A DNA stretch of 64,000 nucleotides, from positions 1-64,000 of the forward strand of contig JABXKT010000005.1 of assembly GCA_013619155.1 (NCBI GenBank), given 5' to 3'. The position numbers were made by a program, and so were the translations under genes. Positions 7,900 through 17,962 of this stretch are shown piece after piece; position 1 is the stretch's first letter, and each line of letters opens with the position of its first letter. The stretch is from Desulfobacteraceae bacterium. Its GTDB lineage: Bacteria; Desulfobacterota; Desulfobacteria; Desulfobacterales; Desulfolunaceae. A model generated the notes under the pieces. It saw only the letters and a list, made by a program, of their open reading frames with translations. It did not search any database and was not told the DNA's origin.

Positions 7900-8679
7900 T
7901 TACCAGCGGTTTCTCACCTTGACGCCCGCCTCGTGGAGGTAGCTCTTGATCCCGGGGACGGTATAGTCCCCGTAGTGGACCATGGAGGCGATGAGGGCGG
8001 CATCGGCTTTGCCTTCGGTCAAGACCTCCCGGAGGTGTTCGGGTTTTCCGGCACCCCCTGAGGCGATGACGGGAATACTCACCGCCTCGGAGATGAGACG
8101 GGTGAGGGTCACCTCGTAGCCTGTCTTCATGCCATCGGCATCGATGGAGTTGAGGCAGATCTCTCCGGCACCCAGCTCTTGGGCTTTGAGGGCCCACTGG
8201 ACCGCATCCATGCCCATGTGTTTTCGTCCCCCGTTGATGACGATCTCATACCCGGAAGGGATGGTCTCGCTCACCGCGACCTGTTTGACATCCATGCCGA
8301 GGACCACGCACTGGTTTCCGAAGGCTTCGGCTCCGTGGCGAATGATCTCTGGATTTTTCACGGCGGCGGAGTTGACGCTGACCTTCTCGGCTCCGGCCAG
8401 GAGGACGGCCCGCATGTCCTCCACGGTGCGGATCCCCCCGCCCACGGAGAAGGGGATGAAGATGGTCTCTGCCACACGGCGCACCACATCGATCATGATG
8501 TCCCGTTTCTCATGGGAGGCGGTGATGTCGTAGAAGACGATTTCGTCGGCACCCTGCTCGTAGTAGAGCTTTGCCATTTCCACGGGATCACCGATGTCTA
8601 CGTTGTTCTTAAATTTGATACCTTTTGTGGTGCGCCCCTCACGCACGTCCAGACAGGGGATGATGCGCCTGCTTAACAT
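7900..8679 (-). CDS. hisF: HisF, imidazole glycerol phosphate synthase cyclase subunit
   Basis: Cyclase half of the HisHF glutamine amidotransferase-cyclase, which makes IGP and AICAR in histidine synthesis. It is a (beta/alpha)8 protein of 259 residues with the catalytic Asp in IIPCLDV (about residue 11), a second Asp in VLGMDVK (about 130), the phosphate loops GGGIRT and ASGGAG, and SIDADG. The start at 8679 overlaps the end of hisH by 7 bases and follows AGGTGGGAAC. An in-frame extension of 42 codons would run into hisH and is rejected. The rest of the his pathway is not in the window. Confidence 0.95.
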   Translation of the reverse strand: MLSRRIIPCLDVREGRTTKGIKFKNNVDIGDPVEMAKLYYEQGADEIVFYDITASHEKRDIMIDVVRRVAETIFIPFSVGGGIRTVEDMRAVLLAGAEKVSVNSAAVKNPEIIRHGAEAFGNQCVVLGMDVKQVAVSETIPSGYEIVINGGRKHMGMDAVQWALKAQELGAGEICLNSIDADGMKTGYEVTLTRLISEAVSIPVIASGGAGKPEHLREVLTEGKADAALIASMVHYGDYTVPGIKSYLHEAGVKVRNRW

Positions 8680-9302
8680 GGTTCCCACCTGCAGAAATTC
8701 TCTAAGATTGTAAGTCCGGCCTTGCCGCTTTTTTCCGGGTGAAACTGGGTGGAGATGAGGTTTTTGTGGCCCAGCATCACGGGGAAGGTGAATCCATAGG
8801 TGCATTCGGCCACGACATCTTCTCGGTGTATCGGTGCCGGGTAGTAGCTGTGGACAAAGTAAAATTCATCCTCATCGCTGATCCCCTCGAGGATGGGGTG
8901 GCTTCCCACGGGGTGGATACGATTCCAGCCCATGTGGGGAATCTTGAGCCGTGAGCCCTCGTTGTCCTTCATCTGTGGGGGGAAGGCTTTCACCTCTCCC
9001 TCCAGGAGGTTTAAGCAGTCGGTGTCGTACTCCTCGCTATGGGAGAGGATGATCTGGGTGCCGAGGCAGATGCCCATGAAGGGGCGTCCTGAGGCGTAGA
9101 CATCGCGGATAACGGTGGACAGTTCTGAACGTGCAAGGCTTGCCATGGCGCTGCCCGCCTGCCCCACGCCGGGGAAGATCACCCGCTCGGCATCGCGGAT
9201 GGTCTGGGCATCGCTGGTCACCACACAGTCGCGACCCAGGGACCGAATGGCCCGTTCGACGCTGGTGAGGTTTCCGGCTTCATAATCGATGATGGCTATC
9301 AT
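8673..9302 (-). CDS. hisH: HisH, imidazole glycerol phosphate synthase amidotransferase subunit
   Basis: Class I glutamine amidotransferase that supplies ammonia to HisF. In its 209 residues the oxyanion region [10 protein letters not shown], the nucleophile Cys in MGICLGTQ (about residue 80) and the C-terminal catalytic His/Glu in QFHPEKSG (about 189) are all present. It is coupled to hisF through a 7-base overlap. Its start lies 78 bases downstream of mazG. Confidence 0.95.
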   Translation of the reverse strand: MIAIIDYEAGNLTSVERAIRSLGRDCVVTSDAQTIRDAERVIFPGVGQAGSAMASLARSELSTVIRDVYASGRPFMGICLGTQIILSHSEEYDTDCLNLLEGEVKAFPPQMKDNEGSRLKIPHMGWNRIHPVGSHPILEGISDEDEFYFVHSYYPAPIHREDVVAECTYGFTFPVMLGHKNLISTQFHPEKSGKAGLTILENFCRWEPC

Positions 9303-9380
9303 GAGTGTGTCACATCTCCATAGGGTAGTTGAAGGGGCATGCCCCTTGAAATCCAGGGTCTCTTCATCGGTGGCCAGGGG

Positions 9381-10142
9381 TTAAAATTGCTCTTTGGCCC
9401 GGTCCCACATGGCATCCACCTGGGAGGAGCGTTGCCGATCGGGGCTCTCTCCTTTTTCGGCGAGAAGCTGTTCCATGAGACGGTAGCGTTTTTCAAATTT
9501 GGCCACCGAGGCGGCCAGGGCCGCATCGGTATCGATACCGGCGACGCGGGCCACATTGACCAGGGTAAAGAGGAGGTCGCCAAACTCCATGGAGGCGGCT
9601 TTTTTGTCTCCGGAGTCCAGGGCCTCGGTGAACTCTTCCCACTCCTCCCCCACCTTCTCCATCACTCCATCCATATCATCCCAGTCAAAGCCTGCCTCGG
9701 CGGTGACCCGTGATACATCGCGTGCCCGCATGAGGGGAGGGGTTCCCGAGGTGACCGTATCGAGAAGGGAGACCTTTTTTTTTCCCCCCTCCCCTTTTTT
9801 AATCTCGGCCCATTGGGCGTTCACCGCCTCGACGGTCTCGGCGGTTTCATCGCCGAATACATGGGGGTGGCGGCGAATCATCTTGTGGCGATTGGCTATT
9901 GCCACCTCGGTAAAGGGGAGATTTTCGCTCTCTTCGAGGAGGTGGATGAGAAACACCATCTGAAACCAGGTGTCCCCCAGTTCGTCGGCGATCTCTTCCC
10001 GCTCCCCACCATGGATCGCCTCCTGGAGTTCATAGGCCTCTTCGATGAGGTAACGGACCATGGAGGCAGGGTTCTGTTTGCGGTCCCAGGGGCAGCCGTC
10101 TTCGGCTCGAAGGCGTTGGATGAGTGTGCGTGTTTCGTTCAC
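9381..10142 (-). CDS. mazG: MazG nucleoside triphosphate pyrophosphohydrolase
   Basis: House-cleaning NTP pyrophosphatase of the all-alpha MazG family, with two tandem MazG domains. The first has RLRAEDGCPWDRKQ and the metal-binding EEAYELQEAI and EEIADELGD. The second has EEWEEFTEAL and EFGDLLFTLVNVAR. I prefer the GTG at 10142, which gives about 253 residues and an N-terminus that lines up with E. coli MazG (VNETRTLIQRLR). AAAGG lies 8 bases upstream of it. An ATG at 10178 is the alternative and has no ribosome site. The neighbours cvpA and hisHF suggest one transcript. Confidence 0.85.
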   Translation of the reverse strand: MNETRTLIQRLRAEDGCPWDRKQNPASMVRYLIEEAYELQEAIHGGEREEIADELGDTWFQMVFLIHLLEESENLPFTEVAIANRHKMIRRHPHVFGDETAETVEAVNAQWAEIKKGEGGKKKVSLLDTVTSGTPPLMRARDVSRVTAEAGFDWDDMDGVMEKVGEEWEEFTEALDSGDKKAASMEFGDLLFTLVNVARVAGIDTDAALAASVAKFEKRYRLMEQLLAEKGESPDRQRSSQVDAMWDRAKEQF

Positions 10143-10239
10143 GGTTCTGGCCTTTATAATTAAGAGGGCCCGGCCCATGGGCAGGGCGGATGTGGATCGA
10201 CGGGTCAGTCTTGGGAAAAAGGGGGGAGACTCGAAGGGG

Positions 10240-10767
10240 TTAAAAATGCGGGTCCCATTTTTTGCGTGCGTGTTCGATCTTGGCGGTGAACTCTTTGCGC
10301 AGATCCTTGGAGGTAAAGCCGGAGAGCGCTTCCGATACGGTGGTGATATACGGGGCTGTTTTTGAGTCTCGGACCAGGGGGGCGCCCGTGTCCAGGAAGG
10401 TGGCAAAGACCATGAGGAGTACGGCAGAGATGAGTACACCTTTGACGAGACCGAATCCGGCGCCGCAGAGGCGGTCCACCCAGCCGAGGAAGACGACTTT
10501 TAAGAGGTACTTGACCACGACGCCTAGGGCGGATACGGCGGCGAAGATGATGCAGAAGATGAGGAGAAAGCTGATGATATTGAGCCAGGCCTCAGAGCTG
10601 ATAAAGGGGCTGAGTCTCTCGGCGAGCATGGGATAATAGGTGTAGGCGGCAAAAAATCCGCCGAACACTCCGATGATAGCCGAGGCCTCCTTGACTATGC
10701 CCCGAAAGCCACCTCGGATGAGGCAGAAGGCTATAATGACAGAAAATGTGATATCAAGTGGGTTCAT
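10240..10767 (-). CDS. cvpA: CvpA family inner-membrane protein
   Basis: A 175-residue protein with four predicted membrane helices (about residues 5-25, 28-45, 62-88 and 103-124) and the family's characteristic N-terminal pattern PLDITFSVIIAFCLIRGGFRG. CvpA was named for colicin V production in E. coli. Its molecular role is still unclear, though it is linked to envelope integrity. The C-terminal tail of about 50 residues is charged and probably cytoplasmic. The start follows GGGAGGGCTAAAG. It heads the cvpA-mazG-hisH-hisF string and is divergent from phoH across a 387-base gap. Confidence 0.85.
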   Translation of the reverse strand: MNPLDITFSVIIAFCLIRGGFRGIVKEASAIIGVFGGFFAAYTYYPMLAERLSPFISSEAWLNIISFLLIFCIIFAAVSALGVVVKYLLKVVFLGWVDRLCGAGFGLVKGVLISAVLLMVFATFLDTGAPLVRDSKTAPYITTVSEALSGFTSKDLRKEFTAKIEHARKKWDPHF

Positions 10768-11154
10768 CTTTAGCCCTCCCGGTGAGCGGTGCCTGGTCCT
10801 CAGGCTTTAAGCTTCCAAATACCATGGCATGGTGTGTCCTTCACACCTGTCAATCTGCTTGATTAACAGAAGCAAAGCGATAGAGTCAAGGCATTTTTCT
10901 ATGGTTTAGAGGGGGTTACGTTTCGGTTTGCATTCATCAAATCATGTGTGCTAAGAATGCATAACTGTCAAAATGGCTTTCACTCTCGGGCAGATACCCC
11001 TGATCGCATGGTTTCCGGGGGACTCCGTACGGTTGGTCCGTCTTTGGATTTTGGGACGATGCCGCCGTTTTTGTTTTTATCCTTTCGGTCACCTGAAGAT
11101 CGGGCCATACATAAGGGGCCGTCCTGTACGGGCGGGCACCGCGAAGGCATATAC
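10768..11154. other. divergent intergenic region between cvpA and phoH
   Basis: A 387-base gap that should carry promoters for both directions. I see no clear sigma-70 pair, RNA gene or repeat. The phoH reading frame is open through much of it, but the text lacks a ribosome site before 11155. Confidence 0.4.
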
Positions 11155-12153
11155 ATGCAAGGAAATGAGGAGAACAGCACGAGCGAGGTGTCGTTTTCGA
11201 ACAACACGTATGCGATGCAGCTGTTCGGTGAGAATAATGCGCATCTCACCAAAATTGCAGACGCTCTGGCCATCACCATTGGTGCCCGGGGCAATCTGGT
11301 GACTCTCCAGGGAGACGCCGCGGCCCGTAAGTTGGCCATCGTTTTATTGCATCAGCTCTACTCCCTTGTGAAGGAGGGGGTGCCCCTCTACTCGAATGAC
11401 ATCGATCACGCCATCAAGGCGGTGAGCGGTGACCCCACGGTGGATCTGAAGTCTATTTTTATGGATACGGTCTTCATCACCGCCACCAAACGTCCTATTA
11501 CACCCAAGAGCCTTAATCAAAAAGCGTACATCGATGCCATACGGGCCCATGATATCGTCTTTGGCATCGGTCCTGCGGGTACCGGTAAGACCTATCTCGC
11601 CATGGCCATGGCCGTGGCATCCCTGACCCGTGGCCATGTGAACCGTATTATCTTAACGCGTCCGGCCGTTGAGGCGGGAGAGTCTCTGGGTTTTTTGCCC
11701 GGTGATCTGTCCGAGAAGGTGGACCCCTACCTGCGGCCCCTCTACGATGCACTCCATGATATGCTTCGGCATGAAAAGGTGGCCGAGCTTATGGAACAGG
11801 GGGTCATCGAGGTGGCTCCCCTGGCCTTTATGCGGGGCCGGACCCTTAATAACGCCTTTATTATTCTCGACGAGGCGCAGAATACGACCTCTGAGCAGAT
11901 GAAGATGTTCTTGACCCGTATCGGTTTTAGCTCCAAGGTGGTGATCACCGGTGACGTGACCCAGGTAGATCTTCCCCACGGAAAAGTTCCGGGACTCAAA
12001 GAGGCCCATGGAATTTTAACGGGTATCCCCGGCATCTCCTTTGTGGAATTTGCCAAGGAGGATGTGGTCCGTCATAAGCTGGTGATGAAGATCATATCGG
12101 CCTATGAGAAGAACGATCTTGTCAAGCGCCGGCGCGCCGAACAGGTCCTTTAA
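11155..12153 (+). CDS. phoH: PhoH-like ATPase
   Basis: Predicted RNA-associated P-loop ATPase of the PhoH/YbeZ family (332 residues). It has an N-terminal RNA-binding-like region (GENNAHLTKIADALAITIGARG), then Walker A GPAGTGKT (about residue 141), Walker B FIILDEAQN (about 237) and VITGDVTQVDLP. In many bacteria ybeZ lies beside ybeY, which acts in rRNA maturation, and that gene is two downstream here. The start at 11155 (ATG after CGAAGGCATATAC) is preferred. The frame is open 69 codons further upstream but without family similarity. Confidence 0.9.
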   Translation: MQGNEENSTSEVSFSNNTYAMQLFGENNAHLTKIADALAITIGARGNLVTLQGDAAARKLAIVLLHQLYSLVKEGVPLYSNDIDHAIKAVSGDPTVDLKSIFMDTVFITATKRPITPKSLNQKAYIDAIRAHDIVFGIGPAGTGKTYLAMAMAVASLTRGHVNRIILTRPAVEAGESLGFLPGDLSEKVDPYLRPLYDALHDMLRHEKVAELMEQGVIEVAPLAFMRGRTLNNAFIILDEAQNTTSEQMKMFLTRIGFSSKVVITGDVTQVDLPHGKVPGLKEAHGILTGIPGISFVEFAKEDVVRHKLVMKIISAYEKNDLVKRRRAEQVL

Positions 12154-12171
12154 AGAGGTATGCGACATACG

Positions 12172-14601
12172 ATGAACCTTCCTTCGGATAAGCGGATCAC
12201 GGTCCGCGAGTTTTTCTGCGCATTTTTGACCAGAAACAGCCATGCTCTATGGCTTCTTCTGGCCGTTATTACCCTTCTTTTCACCCTTATTATCTATCCC
12301 AATCTCTCTGTGACAAAATTCTCCTATCGCGTGGGGGACATTGCCGAAAAGAACATCAAGGCACCCCGGGATTTTTTTATTCAAGATGATGCGGCCACGG
12401 AGGCCAGTCGCAAGTTGGCCATCCGGTCGGCACTCCCCGTCTACGATGACAATACAGAGATGGCGGCGCGTCAGGTGGTCAATATGGAGAGTGCCTTCGC
12501 CACCTTCCGGGCCATCTTGACCCGTTCCCCGGTCCCTCCCCTTTCCGACCCTTCGGTGGAGGCGGGTGTGGAGCCCACACCGGCGGCGACTCCCATGGAT
12601 GAGGTATGGCTGCGAAAGCAAGAGTTTCAGGACAAGATAGGGATCGAGGTAAGCCGCGGGGCCTTTCAGGTTCTCGAAAAGCATCTCTTCGCCACGACCA
12701 TTGAAGATCTCATCGCCAGGATCTATACCGAGATCATGACCAACGGGGTGGTGGCGAATAAGGAGCTCCTCCTTCGCCTTGGAGAGCGGGGGATTATCCT
12801 GAGAGCCATGGATGGTAAAGAGGCCTCCATTGCGAAAAACCTGAAAGGGTACTATGGCCTGGAGCAGGCCCAGACCATGGTGAGGATCGTGGCCGACCCC
12901 CTCTTTAAAAAAGAGGCGGTGGCTATCGACTACAACGCCTTGAACCTGATTGTCGATTTTACCCAGCGCATGCTTCAGCCCAACGTCACCTTAAACGTCA
13001 GTGAGACCGAAATTCTGGCCAAGCGTTCCGTGGCAGAGGTGAAACCCGTTCTCTTCAAGGTGAAGGTGGGGGAAATGATCCTTAGGGAGGGGGAGCGGGT
13101 CACCGAGCTCCAACTGGTGAAGCTCCGGGAGCTGCAGACCCAGACGAAAAATCGTCACCTCTTCTCACGGACCATAGGCATCGCCATGCTCACGGCTCTG
13201 TTTCTCGTGGTCTCTTTTCTGGCGCACTATCGGCCCAAGATTGACGGAGGTAGCGATCGTAACAAAGACATGCTCTTCCTCACCATGGTGCTCATCACCT
13301 TTCTCTTTGTGGCCAAGGTCTCTTTATCGGTACCTGGAGTCATCGGTGCCACGGTAGAGGCCGATATCCAGGACATATCTGTCTATTTTGGTATGCCCGT
13401 GGCGGCAGGCGCCATGACTGTTTGCCTCTTTATGGGCATCGAGGCGGCCCTCTTCTTCTCCATCGTTTTCTCTGCCCTGGTCACCTTTCTCTTCGCCAAT
13501 CAGTTTCCGATTTTTATCTATATCTTCTTAAGCTCTGTCATGGCGGCTTACTGGATGCAGATCTGTCGGGAGCGTAAGGTCTTTATCAAGGCAGGCGCCA
13601 AGTTGGGACTTCTCAATGCCGTGCTGGCTGTGGCAGTGGCCACTTATGCCTATGATATCTCCCTGGAGTTTTACCTCTGGAGTGCCCTCTTTGCCTTTAC
13701 CGGAGGCTTGGCCTCGGGTATTCTGACGGCGGGTATTGCACCCCTCGTGGAGATGGTGTTCGATTACACCACGGATATTAAGCTGCTGGAGCTGGCGAAC
13801 CTCGACCAGCCCATATTACGACGATTGATGATCGAAGCACCGGGGACTTATAACCACAGTGTGCTTGTGGGGACCCTCGCCGATGCCGTGGCCTCGGAGA
13901 TTGGGGCCAACCCGCTTCTTGCCCGGGTGTGTGGCTACTATCATGATATCGGTAAAATTGAGAAGGCCCAGTATTTTATCGAGAATCAGACGGATGGGAA
14001 GAACCGTCACGATAAATTGGCCCCCTCCATGAGCGCCTTGATCTTGACGGGGCATGTGAAATCGGGGATAGAGATCGCCAAGCAGTATCGTCTGGGCCAG
14101 ACCATTATGGACACCATTCAGCAGCATCATGGTACCAGTATTATCGAGTTCTTTTATGAGAAGGCCAAGGCCCAGAAAGAAGCCATTGGGGAGACGGTCA
14201 ACTCTGGTAATTTTCGCTATCCCGGTCCCAAACCCCAGACCGTGGAGGCGGCCATCGTCATGATGTCCGATGTTTTAGAGGCGGCCACCCGGGCCTTAGA
14301 TAACCCGACGCCCTCACGGATCCAAGGGCTGGTTCAGAATCTCATTAATAAGATATTCGCCTCGGGCCAGCTGGACTATTGTGAGATTACCCTGAAGGAT
14401 CTTCACATCATGGCCAAACGCTTTAACGTGGTGTTAAGTGGCATTCACCATCATCGCATCAAATATCCCGAGAAGTCGGGGAATGGACAAAAGGCAAAAA
14501 ATGGAGATTCAAATCGACAATCGGCAGGAGAGACATCCGGTTCCCCAGAGCGAGATACAGGAGAAAGGGAGAGTCATCTTAAACGCCTTGGCATTACATG
14601 A
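12172..14601 (+). CDS. pgpH: PgpH/YqfF-type 7TM-HD membrane phosphohydrolase
   Basis: Membrane protein of about 809 residues with a large N-terminal extracytoplasmic 7TMR-HDED-like domain (about residues 45-310), a cluster of seven membrane helices (about 320-525) and a cytoplasmic HD domain (about 560-740). The HD metal motif is in CGYYHDIGKIEKAQYF, with an upstream His in YNHSVLVG. Homologues in Gram-positives degrade cyclic di-AMP, so that substrate is inferred here. The order phoH-pgpH-ybeY also occurs in Bacillus. The start is ambiguous: ATG at 12160 is one base from the AGAGG, and ATG at 12172 is thirteen bases away. Confidence 0.88.
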   Translation: MNLPSDKRITVREFFCAFLTRNSHALWLLLAVITLLFTLIIYPNLSVTKFSYRVGDIAEKNIKAPRDFFIQDDAATEASRKLAIRSALPVYDDNTEMAARQVVNMESAFATFRAILTRSPVPPLSDPSVEAGVEPTPAATPMDEVWLRKQEFQDKIGIEVSRGAFQVLEKHLFATTIEDLIARIYTEIMTNGVVANKELLLRLGERGIILRAMDGKEASIAKNLKGYYGLEQAQTMVRIVADPLFKKEAVAIDYNALNLIVDFTQRMLQPNVTLNVSETEILAKRSVAEVKPVLFKVKVGEMILREGERVTELQLVKLRELQTQTKNRHLFSRTIGIAMLTALFLVVSFLAHYRPKIDGGSDRNKDMLFLTMVLITFLFVAKVSLSVPGVIGATVEADIQDISVYFGMPVAAGAMTVCLFMGIEAALFFSIVFSALVTFLFANQFPIFIYIFLSSVMAAYWMQICRERKVFIKAGAKLGLLNAVLAVAVATYAYDISLEFYLWSALFAFTGGLASGILTAGIAPLVEMVFDYTTDIKLLELANLDQPILRRLMIEAPGTYNHSVLVGTLADAVASEIGANPLLARVCGYYHDIGKIEKAQYFIENQTDGKNRHDKLAPSMSALILTGHVKSGIEIAKQYRLGQTIMDTIQQHHGTSIIEFFYEKAKAQKEAIGETVNSGNFRYPGPKPQTVEAAIVMMSDVLEAATRALDNPTPSRIQGLVQNLINKIFASGQLDYCEITLKDLHIMAKRFNVVLSGIHHHRIKYPEKSGNGQKAKNGDSNRQSAGETSGSPERDTGERESHLKRLGIT

Positions 14602-14956
14602 GCGAGAGCTCTCCCTCTCCTTCGTGACGGATGAGGAGATCAAGGGGTTAAATACTCAGTATCGCGGAGTGGAGGCTCCCACCAATGTTCTCTCCTTTGC
14701 CATGGATGAAGGGGAGACCCAGTTTGTCTCACCCCTTTTAGGCGATGTGATCATCTCCTGCGATACCGCAGCTCGTGAGGCCCTGGATCGAGGCGTCTCC
14801 CTTTCCCAGCGTTATAGCCAGCTTCTGGTTCACGGCATCTTGCACCTTGCCGGTTACGATCATGAGCGGGGCGACGATGATGAGGCGATCATGATCGAAA
14901 AGAGCCGAGGGCTTCTTGGTCTCATCGAGCCCGGTGCCGATCTGGACTATTTTTAA
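14501..14956 (+). CDS. ybeY: YbeY endoribonuclease / rRNA maturation factor
   Basis: Zinc-dependent RNase family protein (151 residues) needed for 16S rRNA 3' maturation and ribosome quality control. The signature HGILHLAGYDHERGDD supplies the three zinc-binding histidines near residue 115. The N-terminal MEIQIDNRQ is the usual first beta strand. The start at 14501 follows AAAGGCAAAAA. It overlaps the 3' end of pgpH by about 100 bases in another frame, an unusually long but plausible overlap that keeps the phoH-pgpH-ybeY unit tightly coupled. Confidence 0.92.
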   Translation: MEIQIDNRQERHPVPQSEIQEKGRVILNALALHERELSLSFVTDEEIKGLNTQYRGVEAPTNVLSFAMDEGETQFVSPLLGDVIISCDTAAREALDRGVSLSQRYSQLLVHGILHLAGYDHERGDDDEAIMIEKSRGLLGLIEPGADLDYF

Positions 14957-15427
14957 AGGACGCCACCCCTCCCGTTCTATAGTCAGGGCTTTTTTTTAGG
15001 GGATGGTAACTCTGTGAAGGGCCTTGGCGCTTGATTACCGGATGCCTCTTTTTTGATCGATATTGCCCTCGGGGGCGATCTCTTAAAAGGGGCTGAAATC
15101 ATTTTATTTTTCTCTCCTCTTATCGCCCATGGGCCCCCTGCTGCAGTATCTATGCGATCTCTCACCCGAGCGGTGCGCAAAAATCCATTTTTTACATTTT
15201 TTTAAGGGGTTGACGCCTCACCCTGCCGGTATCTCTCCCCCCTGGGGGTTGATCCGAGGTACCCCTGGTGTTAAACTCCGGGAAAAGTGGTGATGGCCCC
15301 GCTTTTTTAAGGGCCCGTCACCCTCTTATCAGTGAGGTCGATCTGTGCTTCGCCCCCCTTTATCTCTCTTTTTTTTGCGGAGCTTTTCTATATTATCAAC
15401 TGAAAATTTTTTTGGAGTGAGTAACCC
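14957..15427. other. 471-base gap between ybeY and pdxJ
   Basis: No gene is supported here. Short T-runs occur at about 14989-14996, 15184-15203 and 15368-15376, but I could not define a convincing terminator stem. The pdxJ promoter should be in the AT-rich last 60 bases. Confidence 0.35.
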
Positions 15428-16153
15428 ATGGCAGGACTTGCAGTGAATATCGATCATATCGCCACCCTTCGTCAGGCCAGAATGGCGACCTATCCGGACC
15501 CTATTGCCGCAGCCCTTATGGCCGAAATGGCCGGAGCCGATGGTATTGTCGCCCACTTAAGAGAGGACAGGCGTCATGTCCAGGATCGGGATATCCGCCT
15601 GCTTCGCCAGGTGATCCAGACTCGTTTTATCCTGGAGATGGCCGCCACCGAAGAGATGTTGGCCATCGCCCTCGATATCAGACCTGAGTTGGTGACCCTG
15701 GTCCCCGAAAATCGCCAGGAGGTGACCACCGAAGGGGGTCTCGATCTCATCGCCCAGAAGGCGCATATCACCGAGGCAGTGAAGACACTCCAGGCGGAGG
15801 GTATTCCCGTGAGCATCTTCATCGATCCCGATATCGACCAGATTCGTACCGCCAAAGAGGTGGGGGCCGATTTTATCGAGATCCACACCGGGGCCTTCTG
15901 TGATGCTGAGACCGACGGGGAGAAGCGGGCTGAGATGGATCGTATTAAGGCGGCAGCCACCCTTGGCCACGAATTGGGCCTGGGCGTCAACGCCGGCCAT
16001 GGTATCAACTACGACTCTGTCAAAGCCTTTAAAGAGGTGCCCGAGATCGATGAGTACAGTATCGGCCATAGCATCATCGCCCGCGCCTCCATGATCGGCC
16101 TGGATCAGGCCGTCCGTGATATGGCCCTTTTGGTCAAAGAACTTCACGGATAG
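15428..16153 (+). CDS. pdxJ: PdxJ, pyridoxine 5'-phosphate synthase
   Basis: Last step of DXP-dependent vitamin B6 synthesis: condenses 1-deoxy-xylulose-5-phosphate with 3-amino-2-oxopropyl phosphate. TIM-barrel protein of 241 residues with the family start [15 protein letters not shown], then [27 protein letters not shown] and [12 protein letters not shown]. Every usual active-site block is present. The ATG follows TTTGGAGTGAGTAACCC. In many bacteria acpS comes next. Here the next gene is nnr, after a terminator-like hairpin. Confidence 0.95.
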   Translation: MAGLAVNIDHIATLRQARMATYPDPIAAALMAEMAGADGIVAHLREDRRHVQDRDIRLLRQVIQTRFILEMAATEEMLAIALDIRPELVTLVPENRQEVTTEGGLDLIAQKAHITEAVKTLQAEGIPVSIFIDPDIDQIRTAKEVGADFIEIHTGAFCDAETDGEKRAEMDRIKAAATLGHELGLGVNAGHGINYDSVKAFKEVPEIDEYSIGHSIIARASMIGLDQAVRDMALLVKELHG

Positions 16154-16185
16154 ATGCCACCCTTTGGCCCGGGTGCATGGAAAAA

Positions 16186-16245
16186 AGCCTTCCGGTGATC
16201 TTCCCTTTTCGAGGGTAGGGCCGCCGGAAGGCTGTATTTTATACC
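16186..16245 (+). terminator. hairpin between pdxJ and nnr
   Basis: AGCCTTCCGG (16186-16195) pairs perfectly with CCGGAAGGCT (16224-16233). An inner TTCCCT/AGGG segment extends it, and GTATTTTATA follows. The T-run is weak, so it could be an attenuating or processing hairpin instead of a full terminator. Confidence 0.6.
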
Positions 16246-16277
16246 CAGACCCCCTTTTCCTAACAGAGGAGATTCCC

Positions 16278-17867
16278 ATGGAGTTGGTGACAGCGATGCA
16301 GATGCAGGAGATCGATGGGCGGACCATCCATGAGGTGGGGATCCCCGGGCGTGTACTCATGGAGAGTGCGGGGCGGGGCGTCGTATCGGCTCTCTGCCGT
16401 CTGGCTGGAGGGGTACGTCTGAAGCGTGTGGCCGTGGTGGCCGGCCTGGGAAATAACGGGGGGGATGGTTTTGTGGTGGCCCGATACCTGGCGGATCGCG
16501 GGGTCTGTGTGACGCTCTTCGTGGTGGGGGATCCGGCCGGTCTCTCCGGGGAGGCCCTGGATAATTACCGGCTCCTGGCCCCCATGGGGGTCTCCTGCGA
16601 GGTGGTGGAAAAGTCGTCGGATCTTACGGTGATGAAGCGGGTCGTGGGCCATAGCCAGATGGTGGTGGATGCCCTCTTGGGGACCGGACTTCAGCGGGAG
16701 GTGGCAGGGCTCTATGGTGAGGTGGTGGCCGCCGTTAATGGGGCCGGGTCACCGATTATTTCTGTGGATATGCCATCGGGTGTCTGTGCCGATACGGGGC
16801 GGGTATTGGGGATGGCGGTGAAGGCGACGGCGACGGCCACCTTCTGCCGCCCCAAGCCGGGCCATTTTCTCTTCCCGGGACGGGTATACACCGGAGAGCT
16901 CTGTGTGGTGGATATTGGTATTCCCGAGCGGGAGGTTCTGAAGTCGGGGCTCACCACCCGTCTGATCACCCCGGGCCGAGTATCCGAAGGTCTCTCCCCT
17001 TTGGATGCCGATGGACATAAGGGCACCCGGGGTCATCTTCTCCTGGTGGCCGGGGCCCGAGGGAAGAGCGGTGCGGCGATTCTCGCCGCCCAGGCAGCGG
17101 TGGCGGGCGGTGCGGGACTTGTAACCACGGCCCTTCCGGCCTCTATTAACACCGCCTTTGAGTCTACATGTGTGGAGGCAATGAGCGTCCCCTTCCCCTT
17201 TGATGCCGACGGCTGTTTTGCCCCTGGATGCGGAGAGGCCCTCGGTGCGCTGATGGCGGAGAAGGCTGCCGTGGCCATAGGGCCGGGACTGACCCGCTCT
17301 CCGGGAGCCCTGGCGGCCCTTACCTCCTTGATTCATGGCTTTCGGGGGCCCATGCTCTTCGATGCCGATGCCCTGAATCTATTGTCCGATAATCCCCACT
17401 TGATGGGCGATATTAAGGGAGAGGCGGTGATCACCCCTCACCCCAAAGAGTTCTCCCGCTTGACAGGTCTTTCGGTGGCTGAGATTCAAGCGAATCGCCT
17501 CCAGGCCGCCGTCTCCTTTGCCGTGAAGCGAGGGCTCCATGTGGTGCTTAAAGGGGCCGGGACCGTCGTGGCCCACCCCGATGGTACGAGCGCTATCAAC
17601 CCGACGGGTAACACCCTTTTGGCCACCGGTGGCACCGGAGACGTCCTCGCGGGCCTCATCGGGGCCCTCCTCGCCCAGGGGTACCCCTGTGGGGAGGCGG
17701 CAGAGATGGGTGTTTATCTCCATGGTGAGGTGGCCAACCGCCTTTGGGAGGCGGGGTTGAATACCGGTATGGTGGCGTCCCGGCTTGTGGCCCGGATGCC
17801 GGAGGTCCTCTCCTCGGCCCTGCGGGGCACCCTAGTCCCCCGTGCGGCCGATGTGTGGGTGATGTAA
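16278..17867 (+). CDS. nnr: Bifunctional NAD(P)H-hydrate epimerase/dehydratase
   Basis: Repairs damaged NAD(P)HX. The N-terminal YjeF epimerase domain (about residues 1-215) interconverts R and S forms, with GLGNNGGDGFVVARYL as the nucleotide-binding loop. The C-terminal ribokinase-like domain (about 225-520) is the ADP-dependent dehydratase, with TPHPKEFSRLTG and the NPTGNTLLATGGTGDVLAG anion-hole region. 529 residues is normal for the fused form. The start at 16278 follows AGAGGAGATTCCC. The frame is open back to 16116 but that would run through the hairpin and pdxJ. Confidence 0.93.
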   Translation: MELVTAMQMQEIDGRTIHEVGIPGRVLMESAGRGVVSALCRLAGGVRLKRVAVVAGLGNNGGDGFVVARYLADRGVCVTLFVVGDPAGLSGEALDNYRLLAPMGVSCEVVEKSSDLTVMKRVVGHSQMVVDALLGTGLQREVAGLYGEVVAAVNGAGSPIISVDMPSGVCADTGRVLGMAVKATATATFCRPKPGHFLFPGRVYTGELCVVDIGIPEREVLKSGLTTRLITPGRVSEGLSPLDADGHKGTRGHLLLVAGARGKSGAAILAAQAAVAGGAGLVTTALPASINTAFESTCVEAMSVPFPFDADGCFAPGCGEALGALMAEKAAVAIGPGLTRSPGALAALTSLIHGFRGPMLFDADALNLLSDNPHLMGDIKGEAVITPHPKEFSRLTGLSVAEIQANRLQAAVSFAVKRGLHVVLKGAGTVVAHPDGTSAINPTGNTLLATGGTGDVLAGLIGALLAQGYPCGEAAEMGVYLHGEVANRLWEAGLNTGMVASRLVARMPEVLSSALRGTLVPRAADVWVM

Positions 17868-17962
17868 AGAGTGGGGGGCACCAGAGGATGGCCCCCTGAT
17901 TTCGGGGACTCGGTCCCTGGTATATAGCGATAATTCACCGGTATGCGAGACCGGGATCTGGA

